Shown: piece by piece, positions 55,196-64,000 of the stretch
How positions within the stretch are numbered: the first letter of the stretch is position 1
Layout: each line of letters opens with the position of its first letter
Assembly: GCA_002189035.1 (NCBI GenBank)
Contig: NEEC01000007.1
Coordinates: forward strand, 1,612,001 to 1,676,000
Reading direction: 5' to 3'
Length of the DNA stretch: 64,000 nt
Source: Utricularia gibba
Taxonomy: Eukaryota > Streptophyta > Magnoliopsida > Lamiales > Lentibulariaceae
Translations under genes and position numbers: made by a program
Notes under the pieces: generated by a model
Told to the model about the DNA's origin: nothing
Databases searched by the model: none
Seen by the model: only the letters and a program-made list of their open reading frames with translations

Positions 55196-57772
55196 TCACC
55201 AGTAATCGTTGCAGGAACAGAAACCACCTTTGAAATGATGAAACCTGTTTGAGTCTCGAACCACAATCTCTCTTCCAGAGGCTATTGATGCGTATTTCAT
55301 CAGATTATGGCAATCTCCACAAATTCTCAAGTTGTTGAATATCCTTATCACCTTCTTGTTTGAGGTCCTAAGCAGGCCATATGCTAAAGCAATCTTCTCA
55401 CTGTGATGGAACACATACTTCTCCTTCATTTCCTCCTCAACTTCGTGCAACACGTAGCTCGTCTCAGGTTGATATCCGATTTTTCGGATGTCGATCGCAA
55501 GTCTATCTAGTTCCTCATAGATTGCCACAGCCTCAAGGTGGTTAGCATCCCCCACGTAGAACTTATGCACTCTGTTCCCTACTTCTATCCAGCTTGATCC
55601 AGCTTCCTTCACTAAATTTCTAGTTTTCATAGTTTTCCTTACAGCTGCCGTCTTCTGCCAGTGGCCCTTCGAAGCATACAGATTGGATAGCAAGACATGA
55701 GTGGCTGGATCATTCGGTTCTTTCTTGAGGACCATATCTGCGGCGAGCTCGCCAAGTTCGACGTTTCCATGAACGAGGCAGGCACCAAGCAACGTCCGCC
55801 AGACAAGTGCATCAGGTTGACATGGCATTGAATTGATAAATGAAATGGCGTTCTCTAGAAGACCTGATCTTCCAAGCACATCAACCATGCAAGCATAGTG
55901 TTCCATTCTTAGTCTAAGCCGGCGATTGTTGGAGATGGACTGAAAATGCCTCCATGCCTCATCAACGAGGCCAGCATGACTACAAGCCGAGAGAACTGCG
56001 ATGTAAGTGACTTCATTGGGTTCTATGCCAAGCTCCAACATCTTTTTGAACAATCCTAGAGCTGTTTCTGCTTCTCCATGTTTAGCAAAACCTGTTATGA
56101 TAGAGGTCCAAGAGACAACATTTGGATCTTTCATCTCGTTAAAGATCTCGAATCCAGAATGTATGTCACCGCACCTTGTGTACATAGATATCAAAGCATT
56201 GGAGACAGCGACGTTAGATTGAAGCCCAGCTTTAATCACACGACCATGTAGTTGCTCCCCTTTTCCTACTGCTCCAATACTTGCAGCTCCACTCAACAGA
56301 CTTGCAAATGTGAAGGCATCTGTGCGGAAACCAGAGGTTTCAACTTGATTGAAGAGTTCAAAAGCCTCATGGGAATTCGAAGTTTGACTGTAACCATCAA
56401 TCAAGGCATTGTAAGAGACTAGGTTCCTCTCAAATAAGAACTCGAAGGCTTCTCGAGCATCGGCCATCCGGTCGTTTCTTGTGTGCATGCTTATCAGAGA
56501 ATTGCCAACACAATTGACCGATGCAAGACCAAGTTTCACTGCATGTGCATATACAGTTTCACCTAATCTTGGATTAAAAAGATCACCACATGCTTTCAAA
56601 AGAGCTGCAAATGTGAAATGGTTGGGTTCAACTTCACCCTCTGTTGTCATCCTACTATACAATCCAATGGCTTCATCTGCAAGTTCGTTTTGCACATATC
56701 CGGTGATGATTGCAGTCCATGACATAACATTATGCTCCGACATTCGATCAAATACCTTCCTAGATTCATCCATACATCCATTGATAGATGACTTCACATA
56801 CATATCTACTAAACAACAACCTACACAGACATCCCATAACATTCCATTTTTTATGACCAAACCATGCATCTGGCGACCAAGCGACAAATTTCCGAGCTCC
56901 GCGCAGGCTGATAAGCAACTACTGAAGGTATACTGATCTGGCTGAAAACTAGAACTCACCATGTCAATGAACAACCCAATCGCATCAGTTGGACAACCCA
57001 TCTGCGAAAACCTGGTAATCATCAGGGTCCAAGAAACAGAATTCTTCTCAGGCATTTTCTCAAACACCTTCTTCGCCGACTCAAAATCATCATAACTCTT
57101 CAGAAAGAATTCAATCAAAGCACACCCTACGCAGACATCGGAACCAAAGTATCCAGTTTTAAGCAAAAACCCGAAAACACTTAAACCCGCTGTTGCGTGA
57201 AGACGATCGGAACAAGCACGGAGTACGGCAGAGAAGCAGTATTCATTCGGCGTCTCCCCAAAGTTGAGCATTTGAATGAACGTAGAAATTGCTTCCTGAT
57301 TCAGTCCATTAAGAGAGTAACACGATATCATCGCGCTCCACGAAACCAAATCACTCAATTCACCCATGGAACTGAAAATCTGCTCCGCTTTTCTCCAATT
57401 CCCACTCTTGGCATACAACGTGATGAGCGAATTGAGGACAATGGTATCAAGCTCTATTCCGGATTCGATGAGCTCGGAGTGAATCTCTCGACCCAATCTG
57501 AAGTTTCGCGTGCGAATGCAGGATTTGAGAAGCACAGCGTAGGCAGTGAGATCAGGTTTAAGATTTGTTCGCTGCATCGAATCCATGGTGGCTTTCGCTT
57601 CCTCATCGCGACCGCCATGTGCGTCGTAAATCAGATGACCCTTCACAGACTCAAAAGTTGTATTTTCCACGTTGGATGCCGCCGCGGAGTGACTTTTCCG
57701 GCGATGAGGACCGTTGATTTTGATTGTAGCATAGGCGGGAGAGGAGGGCGGGAGGCTTATCGCCAAAGCCAT
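55196..57772 (-). CDS. EMB2261: DYW-type pentatricopeptide repeat protein, EMB2261-like (chloroplast)
   Basis: One intronless frame of 858 codons from the ATG at 57772 (MALAISLPPSSPAY; an in-frame ATG also exists at 57841). A serine-rich N-terminus suggests plastid targeting. About 18 PLS repeats follow, for example DLVSWSAMISCYSLNG, NVMSWTAIITGYVQNE and NVVSWTSIITGFAKHG. Then come E and E+ motifs (ALVWRTLLGACLVHGN, GSSWIEVGNRVHKFYVGD) and a full DYW domain, with HSEKIALAYGLL carrying the HxE zinc/active-site motif, ICGDCHN carrying the CxxC, and a terminal NDYW. DYW proteins edit specific cytidines in organelle transcripts. The layout matches Arabidopsis At3g49170 (EMB2261), needed for embryo and plastid development. 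The edited site is not inferable here. The 3' end faces SWEET3, 244 bp away. Confidence 0.9.
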   Translation of the reverse strand: MALAISLPPSSPAYATIKINGPHRRKSHSAAASNVENTTFESVKGHLIYDAHGGRDEEAKATMDSMQRTNLKPDLTAYAVLLKSCIRTRNFRLGREIHSELIESGIELDTIVLNSLITLYAKSGNWRKAEQIFSSMGELSDLVSWSAMISCYSLNGLNQEAISTFIQMLNFGETPNEYCFSAVLRACSDRLHATAGLSVFGFLLKTGYFGSDVCVGCALIEFFLKSYDDFESAKKVFEKMPEKNSVSWTLMITRFSQMGCPTDAIGLFIDMVSSSFQPDQYTFSSCLSACAELGNLSLGRQMHGLVIKNGMLWDVCVGCCLVDMYVKSSINGCMDESRKVFDRMSEHNVMSWTAIITGYVQNELADEAIGLYSRMTTEGEVEPNHFTFAALLKACGDLFNPRLGETVYAHAVKLGLASVNCVGNSLISMHTRNDRMADAREAFEFLFERNLVSYNALIDGYSQTSNSHEAFELFNQVETSGFRTDAFTFASLLSGAASIGAVGKGEQLHGRVIKAGLQSNVAVSNALISMYTRCGDIHSGFEIFNEMKDPNVVSWTSIITGFAKHGEAETALGLFKKMLELGIEPNEVTYIAVLSACSHAGLVDEAWRHFQSISNNRRLRLRMEHYACMVDVLGRSGLLENAISFINSMPCQPDALVWRTLLGACLVHGNVELGELAADMVLKKEPNDPATHVLLSNLYASKGHWQKTAAVRKTMKTRNLVKEAGSSWIEVGNRVHKFYVGDANHLEAVAIYEELDRLAIDIRKIGYQPETSYVLHEVEEEMKEKYVFHHSEKIALAYGLLRTSNKKVIRIFNNLRICGDCHNLMKYASIASGREIVVRDSNRFHHFKGGFCSCNDYW

Positions 57773-57841
57773 CTCACTAGGACATTCCCAAACCACATGC
57801 CGAAGACGGAAATGAAATGCAGCAGTAAATGAGAATTTCAC

Positions 57842-58235
57842 ATTATAAAAATTCGAATTATTTAATTATTTAATATGAAATAAAAATCTCCCTCTTTTTT
57901 TAGTAATTCCCACGCGTAACAAAATCAAGCTACAAAACTCTTCATTTGGATGATGTTCTACGAAGAAGAAATGATACCATTTAATATAATTTTTCAAAAA
58001 AATAAAAATATTTCTACATTTTGAATTTTTTGTAATAAAAAATCATATTTAACAGTAAAATTACTACAAAAACAGAAGAAATCTTCCAAACATAACAATG
58101 TCAGTAGTGTTTTTACAACCGTTAAACCGGTTACCGGATCAATGTACAAATGGGTAGCTTAGCCGGTCGACCGGACTATTTTCTTACACCAAAAGATCCC
58201 TGCCCTTGATCTGAGCTGAGCACCAGTTACTACAT
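57842..58235. other. Spacer between EMB2261-like gene and HMCES
   Basis: AT-rich promoter of the PPR gene and 3' UTR of HMCES. Nothing else is recognised. Confidence 0.5.
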
Positions 58236-60649
58236 TCATGGCCTTCTTCCAAAGAAAGAAAGAAGCGAGAGTTGAGAATCACTACTGCTTCTGCTTTTCT
58301 TTCTGGTTGGACCACTCTGTTGTTCCTCCTCAAATGCCTTATCATGACCAGAGATCTCCAAGTTTCCTGGAGGAAAACTATCACCTTTGTCAAGGAATTG
58401 AGCATGCTCTTCCAGGCTTTCAGCTTCCAGTTTCACTTCTTTTCCATCATCTTTAAATCGAGTCATCAGCATATTCTTCACATTCTTCAGCTCTACGGCT
58501 TCACCAGCCTCCTCCTTTAGTGGAGAGTCATCATGTTTTGGATTATGCACTTCTTTCTTTGTGAAGAACTGAGAGATTGACTTGGGGTGTTCTAGTTTTA
58601 CCTGTATACGCTGAAAAAAATGAGTGATTTCAGAACGGCATTACATAGCTTTAATGTGTTAAGAAAATACCTCTCTGATGCAATCAGGCCCATCGAAAGA
58701 AAGTTTGCCTATTGCAGGTGTCACTGGGTACCATACCTGCAGAGAAAGGTTTGATGTTCTCCTTGCTATCCTTGTGAATTATTATGCTAGAGGAGATCAC
58801 CGGTTTTACCAAATCCTTTCCTTCATATGGCCTGAGAAGTTTGCTGAGATCAGGTGAAGAAGTATCATCCAGCCAGGATTCAGTTGATTCTTGATCCCCC
58901 AAGATGACAGGCATCCTGTCTATTAAAACATAGAAAGAAATTACAGCCATTGTCAATATAACAATCAACTTCAACGTAAAAAATGGGGATTCAATGCAAT
59001 GGATACATTGCAGGAACGATGTAAAAAGGAGTGCAAACCGTGCAGCCATTCCAGAGATGTGGATGCAGATGTTGTGATGATGGTGAAGGTGTACAGAACA
59101 TTCCCTGCTCAAAGAATGGTAAGTCACTTGAGCACACCGGATATGTGATCATGAATGTGATCAACAGTGGTGCCAATCAGAAAATTTGGTTCACCGTCTG
59201 AGTTTTTCCACGAGTCAAACAATGCAGCAAAAACCAGCGGACGCCCATCCTTGAAGTGTATATAGTACGGCTGTTTCTTTGATCCATCCTTTTTCCACTC
59301 ATAAAACCTAGACAATGATCCATTGAAGGGAGAAATAGATGAGGAAGAGCATCTGTATGCACAAGCAAAAAATGCAGAGGCTCCTTGAAAAGGAGATGAG
59401 TTCACTCAAAATATAAATTCTAAAGACGCAGCAGTTTTTGTGCTTGTTCCAAGCACAGGGTCAAAGATAAAAGAATTTTCAAGGATATAAGCAGAGAAGA
59501 TCATTGCACAGTACCATCTACTAGATTACGATATGGATGACAAGGTGGATCCAAAGAGAACCTGCCTGACATACACATCGGCTATCGAGTCCTAAGGCAA
59601 CCATAATCTCTAGCATTCTTCAGGTGATTGATATGTTTAATTCACAAGAGCAATAAATACACAGATAGAAGCAAGAATTGCAACGCATACCCTTCAGCAA
59701 AGACTAAACACCTATTCTTGGGAACCAGCCTACAAAAAGAGGGCTTCTCTTTGATGGACTCTGCTCGAGCATTGAACTGGGAAATTCGAAAAATGATCAT
59801 TAAAAATGAAACTTATTCATCCGCGAACTCAATATGTTTACCATCTTGAAATGATCAATCTTCTCATTTTTCTTGGTGAAGCTTGGAATGAGTCCCCATT
59901 TCATGCAGTGCAACACAATACCATTGCCATCACCTTCACTGTCTCGGTAAATCACTGGCACGTTGAACCCTGGTGCCATATTGTATGATGGCTGATACCT
60001 GATAAACGACACTTAATGCAAAAACTCAAGCTTTAAAGAAATACATTTATTATTTTCGTAAGACGCGACTACACCACTATGCCATATTGTCCTTTAAAAA
60101 AATTTAGCCCAAGAATATCCAGACAAAGGCACACCACTGCACCTCACCAGTCCAATAATGTATTGCAACTTCACAAAATTACGCTTAGAACAATGACGGA
60201 TAAATGCACTGGTGGATAAACACGTATCAACAACACTTGCGCAACATGGCATGAGAGAAGGGTCTAAGCTAATTATTAGTTCACGTATGACCCAAGTTCC
60301 AAACAAAAAGCATACGTTCCTCAATTTGTGAATTGTATAAACCGACTCTTGCAACCAGTGTCACAAAATTTCTTCTTTTCCTTATTGCATAAACTCATTC
60401 AGATTTGAATGCCAAAATTTTCTTTTTCATTGACCATTTTTACCAAAAAAACGCATACAATCTCGCTTATCGATATCCCATACAAACCAGACAAAAAGTA
60501 CAGGTCCTAGTAATAAATGGAAGTTTGATTTGAAAGAGAATGAAACACAACCTGTCCATGTTGACGTGGCGAAGAGGGCGAGAGTTGCGGAGACGGGAGG
60601 CGCGAACGAAATCGTCCGCCCTCATAGTGCACCGTGCTCTTCCACACAT
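58236..60649 (-). CDS. HMCES: Abasic-site processing protein HMCES (SRAP domain)
   Basis: SRAP proteins form a covalent thiazolidine link between Cys2 and an abasic site in single-stranded DNA, shielding replication forks; they belong to the YedK family. Eight exons (60552..60649, 59842..59998, 59691..59776, 59195..59307, 59039..59104, 58810..58919, 58671..58736, 58236..58610) close to 356 residues. The start MCGRARC puts the catalytic cysteine at position 2 after Met removal. The SRAP core continues YQPSYNMAPGFNVPVIYRD, MKWGLIPSF, NARAESIKEKPSFCRLVP, FYEWKKDGSKKQPYYIHF, TIITTSAS, HDRMPVIL and VWYPVTPAIGKLSFDGP. All key residues (Asn and Arg of NARAE, Glu of FYEW, His of HDRMP) are present. 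The C-terminal 120 residues are disordered and end QLSLLSFFGRRP, a canonical PCNA-binding box. Confidence 0.92.
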
Positions 60650-61100
60650 TCCTTGTTTTTCTCCCTTTTGCAAACCACTTGAACACCTATCAAATACAAA
60701 CCAAGTCGGTCAATCACTCAAAAAGGGTATCTTTGTTCGCTCCCCGTCCCGCCCCAGAGGGAGAAGCAGAGGTCTCCGTCGTTTTCTGCAGAACGAAAAG
60801 ACGGACTGGCTGTTTATGCATGCCGTGGCATCTTATGAGCAGGGCATAAAGAGCCCCCACCGCCATGGATTCCAGGAAATTCATAAACATGCATATCATC
60901 TTCATTCTTTTAAATTTCAATATAATGATAACGTATTAGCTGAGTTTTGAGATTAAATATGTAATAATAATACAACTCAAACTTCATCAGAAACTCGGTT
61001 TGGAAGAATGCAGACCCAACAGACAGAGCAGGCAAAAGGGGAATCTTCGGCAAAGTATCATCACCGGGCACCGGCAGGGTGACTGGCTCGGCCTCTGCAT
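60650..61100. other. HMCES leader and TMN 3' UTR
   Basis: A leader on the right-hand gene side and a 3' UTR on the other. Short frames at 60714..60950 look like chance. Confidence 0.5.
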
Positions 61101-63080
61101 TCAGTCTATCTTCACCGATGAAAAAAGGTAGTGCACAAAGTAGAAGGAGGTAAGGAAACCGACGGCGCCGGTGGAGAGCATGATGGCGATGGACATCAAG
61201 AGGGAGTAACCAAGGTAGAGCATGGCTGAGACCGGCCCGCTCAGGCTCTGGAGGTCGAAGACCAGGTAGTTGATGGAGTAGAGGAATACATAGAGGGAGA
61301 CTGAGCCAGAGGCGTAGAATGCCTTCCACCACCATGCCCAGTCCTCAACACAGAGATGCATGTAAGTCAAGACAACCGAAACTTCGGCGCATACGATCAC
61401 CAGCAGCGAAAGGACGATTAGGAGGAATCCAAACACATAGTAGAACCTCCCAAGCCAGATGCTGGAGAGGATGAAGAAGAGCTCAATGAAGAGAGTGCCA
61501 AATGGGAGAGTCCCCGCTCCGAGAATGAGTAGCCAGGAGGGGTATTTGCGTGCCGGGATCTCTCTGGGGATCTGGTTGGTGCGGACAGGATACTGGATGG
61601 GCGTAGCCCTTGTACCCAAGTGACCACCCAAGAGAGTCAGAGGCACCGAGATGCAAAACCAGAGGGCCAGCAGTCTGAAATACAAGGAAATGGGTATAGC
61701 CCCCGTGCTTTTGCTTCCCCAAAGGATGAAGTTCAAGATGGTAAGAATAGCAAACGCGATTCCAGAGAAGAAACATGCAATTGACCAGGAAACCGATCGC
61801 CACCCTTCAGTGGATCCTTTCATAGTTGCCCACAGCCGTACACCAACATAGCCGGCTGCAATTCCGAGGAAAAGATAAAGCATTATCATCCCAGTCAATA
61901 GCATTCCCCGAGAAGCAGGTGAAATGAAACCCAACGCTGCAAAAACGATAGTGACAACTGCCATCCCGGTAATCTGAACTCCATCACCGACCATCACACA
62001 GAGTAACTTTGGATGAGATGGTTCTCTAAACACATCACCGACCACAAGCTTCCACCCTGAAAGCTCTTCATTCATCTGGGCCTGAGCTTCCTTATCCAAT
62101 TCTTCGTACCTTGTAAGATCCCTTCTGACTGTCCTCAAAAATATGACAAACACAATGCCAGCTAAAAAGAAAATCACCATTAAAGAGTTGAGAATTGAAA
62201 ACCAGTGCACACGAGCACCCTCCATCTTCAAATAGACATCCCACCTCGATGGCCACCGGATGTCACTTTTCACAAACTCCACCTCATATGTAAATGTGAC
62301 TCTTTCCTTCTCTCGTATCATCTGAGAATTCTCCAGTTCCTGAGGGCAGTCCACTGGCTCAATTGTATCATACATGTGGAGTTTTGACATCTTTTCAGGA
62401 TCCCGCTTTACACTGCAGGGGAAAACCTCAAAGCCAACAATTTCATACCCAGAAGCCTTTTTGTTATCAACATCTGATATAACACCAAAGCCCTCTTCCC
62501 CTGTGCCAATTATCTGCACACCAGCTCCTTCGTACTCATGAATCAGTACTTTAAATTTCAGATGGTTGATGATGTAGTCATCATTGCTGTTTGGAGGAGT
62601 ATACCCCACGGTGTAACCAGTCCACAGGATTTTAACCCCATTTTGGATGGCATACCTCATAGCTGGTAGATTGTCAAGAATCATGTTAACTTGATACAGA
62701 TCCCTAGTCCTCTGCTTCAAAAGCTTGACCTCATACTCGCTCAATGGAGAAGTGATACAGAGGAACAAAGATTCACTGACATTCATACGGAAGCGGTAAG
62801 GGGAACTGAAAATCTGATCACCCATCAGCAGCTCTCCAAGATTTTCAGCACTTTTCTTGATGTTGTCGATAGGTTCACAATAAGGAAGACTATAATAGCT
62901 GAAAGGCAGCTCTGTTTCTATAGATGTCAAAGAATTCACCTTCGCGTAGATTTCATCGCCACTTGAATATGTGTGCATATAGCTCCCAGGAAGATAAAAC
63001 GCATTGCATGCTCGGAGTAAGAAGAACAAGTATGCTAATAGAAGAGAGAATTTCTGTCTAGAAATAAAAAATAAGGCCAT
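61101..63080 (-). CDS. Transmembrane 9 superfamily member (TMN/EMP70), Golgi/endosomal
   Basis: One intronless coding frame of 659 codons from the ATG at 63080 (MALFFISRQKFSLLLAYLFF, a signal peptide; an in-frame ATG at 63194 is less likely). A large lumenal domain (NAFYLPGSYMHTYSSGDEIY, VNSLTSIETELPFSYYSLPY) is followed by nine membrane spans in the last 390 residues, e.g. WFSILNSLMVIFFLAGIVFV and FYYVFGFLLIVLSLLVIVCA. Family marks include TRYEELDKEAQAQMNEELSG, GWKLVVGDVFR and LCVEDWAWWWKAF. The C-terminus SSVKID carries the KXD/E COPI-binding signal that keeps TMN proteins in the Golgi. TMNs act in endomembrane sorting. Upstream sequence (63135..63800) probably holds 5' UTR exons. Confidence 0.92.
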   Translation of the reverse strand: MALFFISRQKFSLLLAYLFFLLRACNAFYLPGSYMHTYSSGDEIYAKVNSLTSIETELPFSYYSLPYCEPIDNIKKSAENLGELLMGDQIFSSPYRFRMNVSESLFLCITSPLSEYEVKLLKQRTRDLYQVNMILDNLPAMRYAIQNGVKILWTGYTVGYTPPNSNDDYIINHLKFKVLIHEYEGAGVQIIGTGEEGFGVISDVDNKKASGYEIVGFEVFPCSVKRDPEKMSKLHMYDTIEPVDCPQELENSQMIREKERVTFTYEVEFVKSDIRWPSRWDVYLKMEGARVHWFSILNSLMVIFFLAGIVFVIFLRTVRRDLTRYEELDKEAQAQMNEELSGWKLVVGDVFREPSHPKLLCVMVGDGVQITGMAVVTIVFAALGFISPASRGMLLTGMIMLYLFLGIAAGYVGVRLWATMKGSTEGWRSVSWSIACFFSGIAFAILTILNFILWGSKSTGAIPISLYFRLLALWFCISVPLTLLGGHLGTRATPIQYPVRTNQIPREIPARKYPSWLLILGAGTLPFGTLFIELFFILSSIWLGRFYYVFGFLLIVLSLLVIVCAEVSVVLTYMHLCVEDWAWWWKAFYASGSVSLYVFLYSINYLVFDLQSLSGPVSAMLYLGYSLLMSIAIMLSTGAVGFLTSFYFVHYLFSSVKID

Positions 63081-64000
63081 CGCAGAACAGGCAGGTTGCA
63101 CAGAGAAATCTTCAAACAAATAAGTCAGCTGTTGGAAAATCAAATCTGCAAAAGGGAAAAAAAATAATTTAGCGAGCTCTTTGTGCAAGTTCATTGCTGA
63201 AGTGCCAAAAATGATTTCATGAAATCCTTTGCAGTCATAAGTTAGTTATCAAAGAGAAGAGAATACCTACAGCATGCATCCATACTGTAAAACACAATCA
63301 CACATAAAAATAAGATCACTTTAGAGAGCATTTGAACTTACGGAAATTTGGCCCTCAATTCGAAAATTTGGTTTGGAAGAAATAAGTCTAAGAAAAAACA
63401 GGACCAGCAAGAGGAGTGAAGGTGACTATGGTGCCGGTCGAACAAGCAGGAGGACGTGTACTTCCTTCAGAAAACCACATAAACCTAGGATTTGGGTAAT
63501 AGGCAATGGCGGATCTACGATTATCGAACAATCCCAACTCATAAGACCAAATCACCTGGATCCGCGACAAAATATTACGGAATTAGGCACAGCAAATCCA
63601 TAAATCCCCTAAACCACTACGCGCAAAAAAAAAAAAAAAAAATTCCCCAGCCGTTAAAATCAAGAACAAACCAACAAGGACTCTAGCTTAAACCATCAAA
63701 ACCCAAACTCCATTCACAATCACATCTCTCAATCTCTCCCACTATTTAAAAAATTCCCATTTCAAGAACAAATCCAAATCTCAAGTCTTGTAGTACCCAA
63801 AGAGCAATGAATCTTACATTGATTCCCAGATCATTCTTCCCTCTCCGTACATGGCCGGTGTACGAAAGCGAGTGTAACTGGAAGGTGAGGCGTCCTAAGT
63901 TCATGATAAAGGCGTTTAACGCGTACTTGGTTCACGATAAAGACGTTGGGGGTTCCCTATGTTGGGCCTGGACGAATTTGTAGAACATGGGCCCCAATCA
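63081..64000. other. Upstream region of the TMN gene
   Basis: Probable 5' UTR with one or more introns, a poly-A tract at 63627..63641, then promoter sequence to the window edge. Small frames on both strands around 63373..63686 have no family resemblance. No further gene is called. Confidence 0.45.

Noticed and set aside
57197-57832. Plus-strand 211-codon ORF opposite the EMB2261-like gene
   Set aside because: It is a shadow of the DYW PPR coding strand with no recognisable domain.
58684-58809. Reading HMCES straight through 58810 into KPVISSS and SAGMVPSD
   Set aside because: The segment is intron 6: GTAAAA donor and CTCTGCAG acceptor restore the conserved DL-VWYPVT join.

Overview
The window is nuclear DNA from a eudicot plant. 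Genes are split by many short GT-AG introns, intergenic DNA is AT-rich, and about 22 intact genes in 64 kb indicate a fairly compact genome. The families (chloroplast TatB, sigma factor, beta-carotene hydroxylase, DYW-type PPR, SWEET, HIPP, inactive receptor kinase) are those of flowering plants. An asterid, perhaps Lamiales, is a guess from overall protein resemblance and is not proven. I rebuilt exon structures by hand from splice sites, reading phase and family resemblance. Every model listed as intact closes in frame.

Layout. 0-14.5 kb: 3' part of the rRNA dimethylase DIM1, then three minus-strand genes: SHOC1 (meiotic crossover factor), an At4g19191-like PPR gene and EME1 (MUS81 partner). 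15-17 kb: two decayed heavy-metal-associated (HMA) genes. 17.9-32.6 kb, plus strand: RPC3 (RNA polymerase III), TKI1-like, a CYP72-clan P450 (probably CYP715), the 6 kDa mitochondrial ATP synthase subunit, a U-box protein with a kinase-like domain, and TatB/HCF106. 32.9-42.5 kb, minus strand: a DUF819 membrane protein, beta-carotene hydroxylase and two tandem methylesterase (MES) genes, followed by a small LTR element. 44.7-55 kb, plus strand: a HIPP, an inactive LRR receptor kinase, sigma factor SIG5 and a SWEET3-like transporter. 55-63 kb, minus strand: EMB2261-like DYW PPR, HMCES/SRAP DNA-repair protein and a TMN9-superfamily endomembrane protein.

How they relate. There is no operon-like pathway; neighbours are mostly independent. 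Many genes match, in order, two Arabidopsis chromosome 5 blocks that are duplicates of each other (around At5g52290-At5g53190 and At5g23710-At5g24120), so the window looks like an ancestral, less fractionated version of that block. Two functional themes recur: recombination and repair (SHOC1, EME1, HMCES) and plastid function (TatB, beta-carotene hydroxylase, SIG5, EMB2261, probably DUF819).

The best candidates for novelty are the TRIM-like element with a matching empty site in the paralogous MES unit, the two independently frameshifted HMA genes, the U-box kinase lacking both catalytic residues, two GC-AG introns, and the 97-bp spacing between the PPR stop codon and the SHOC1 start codon.
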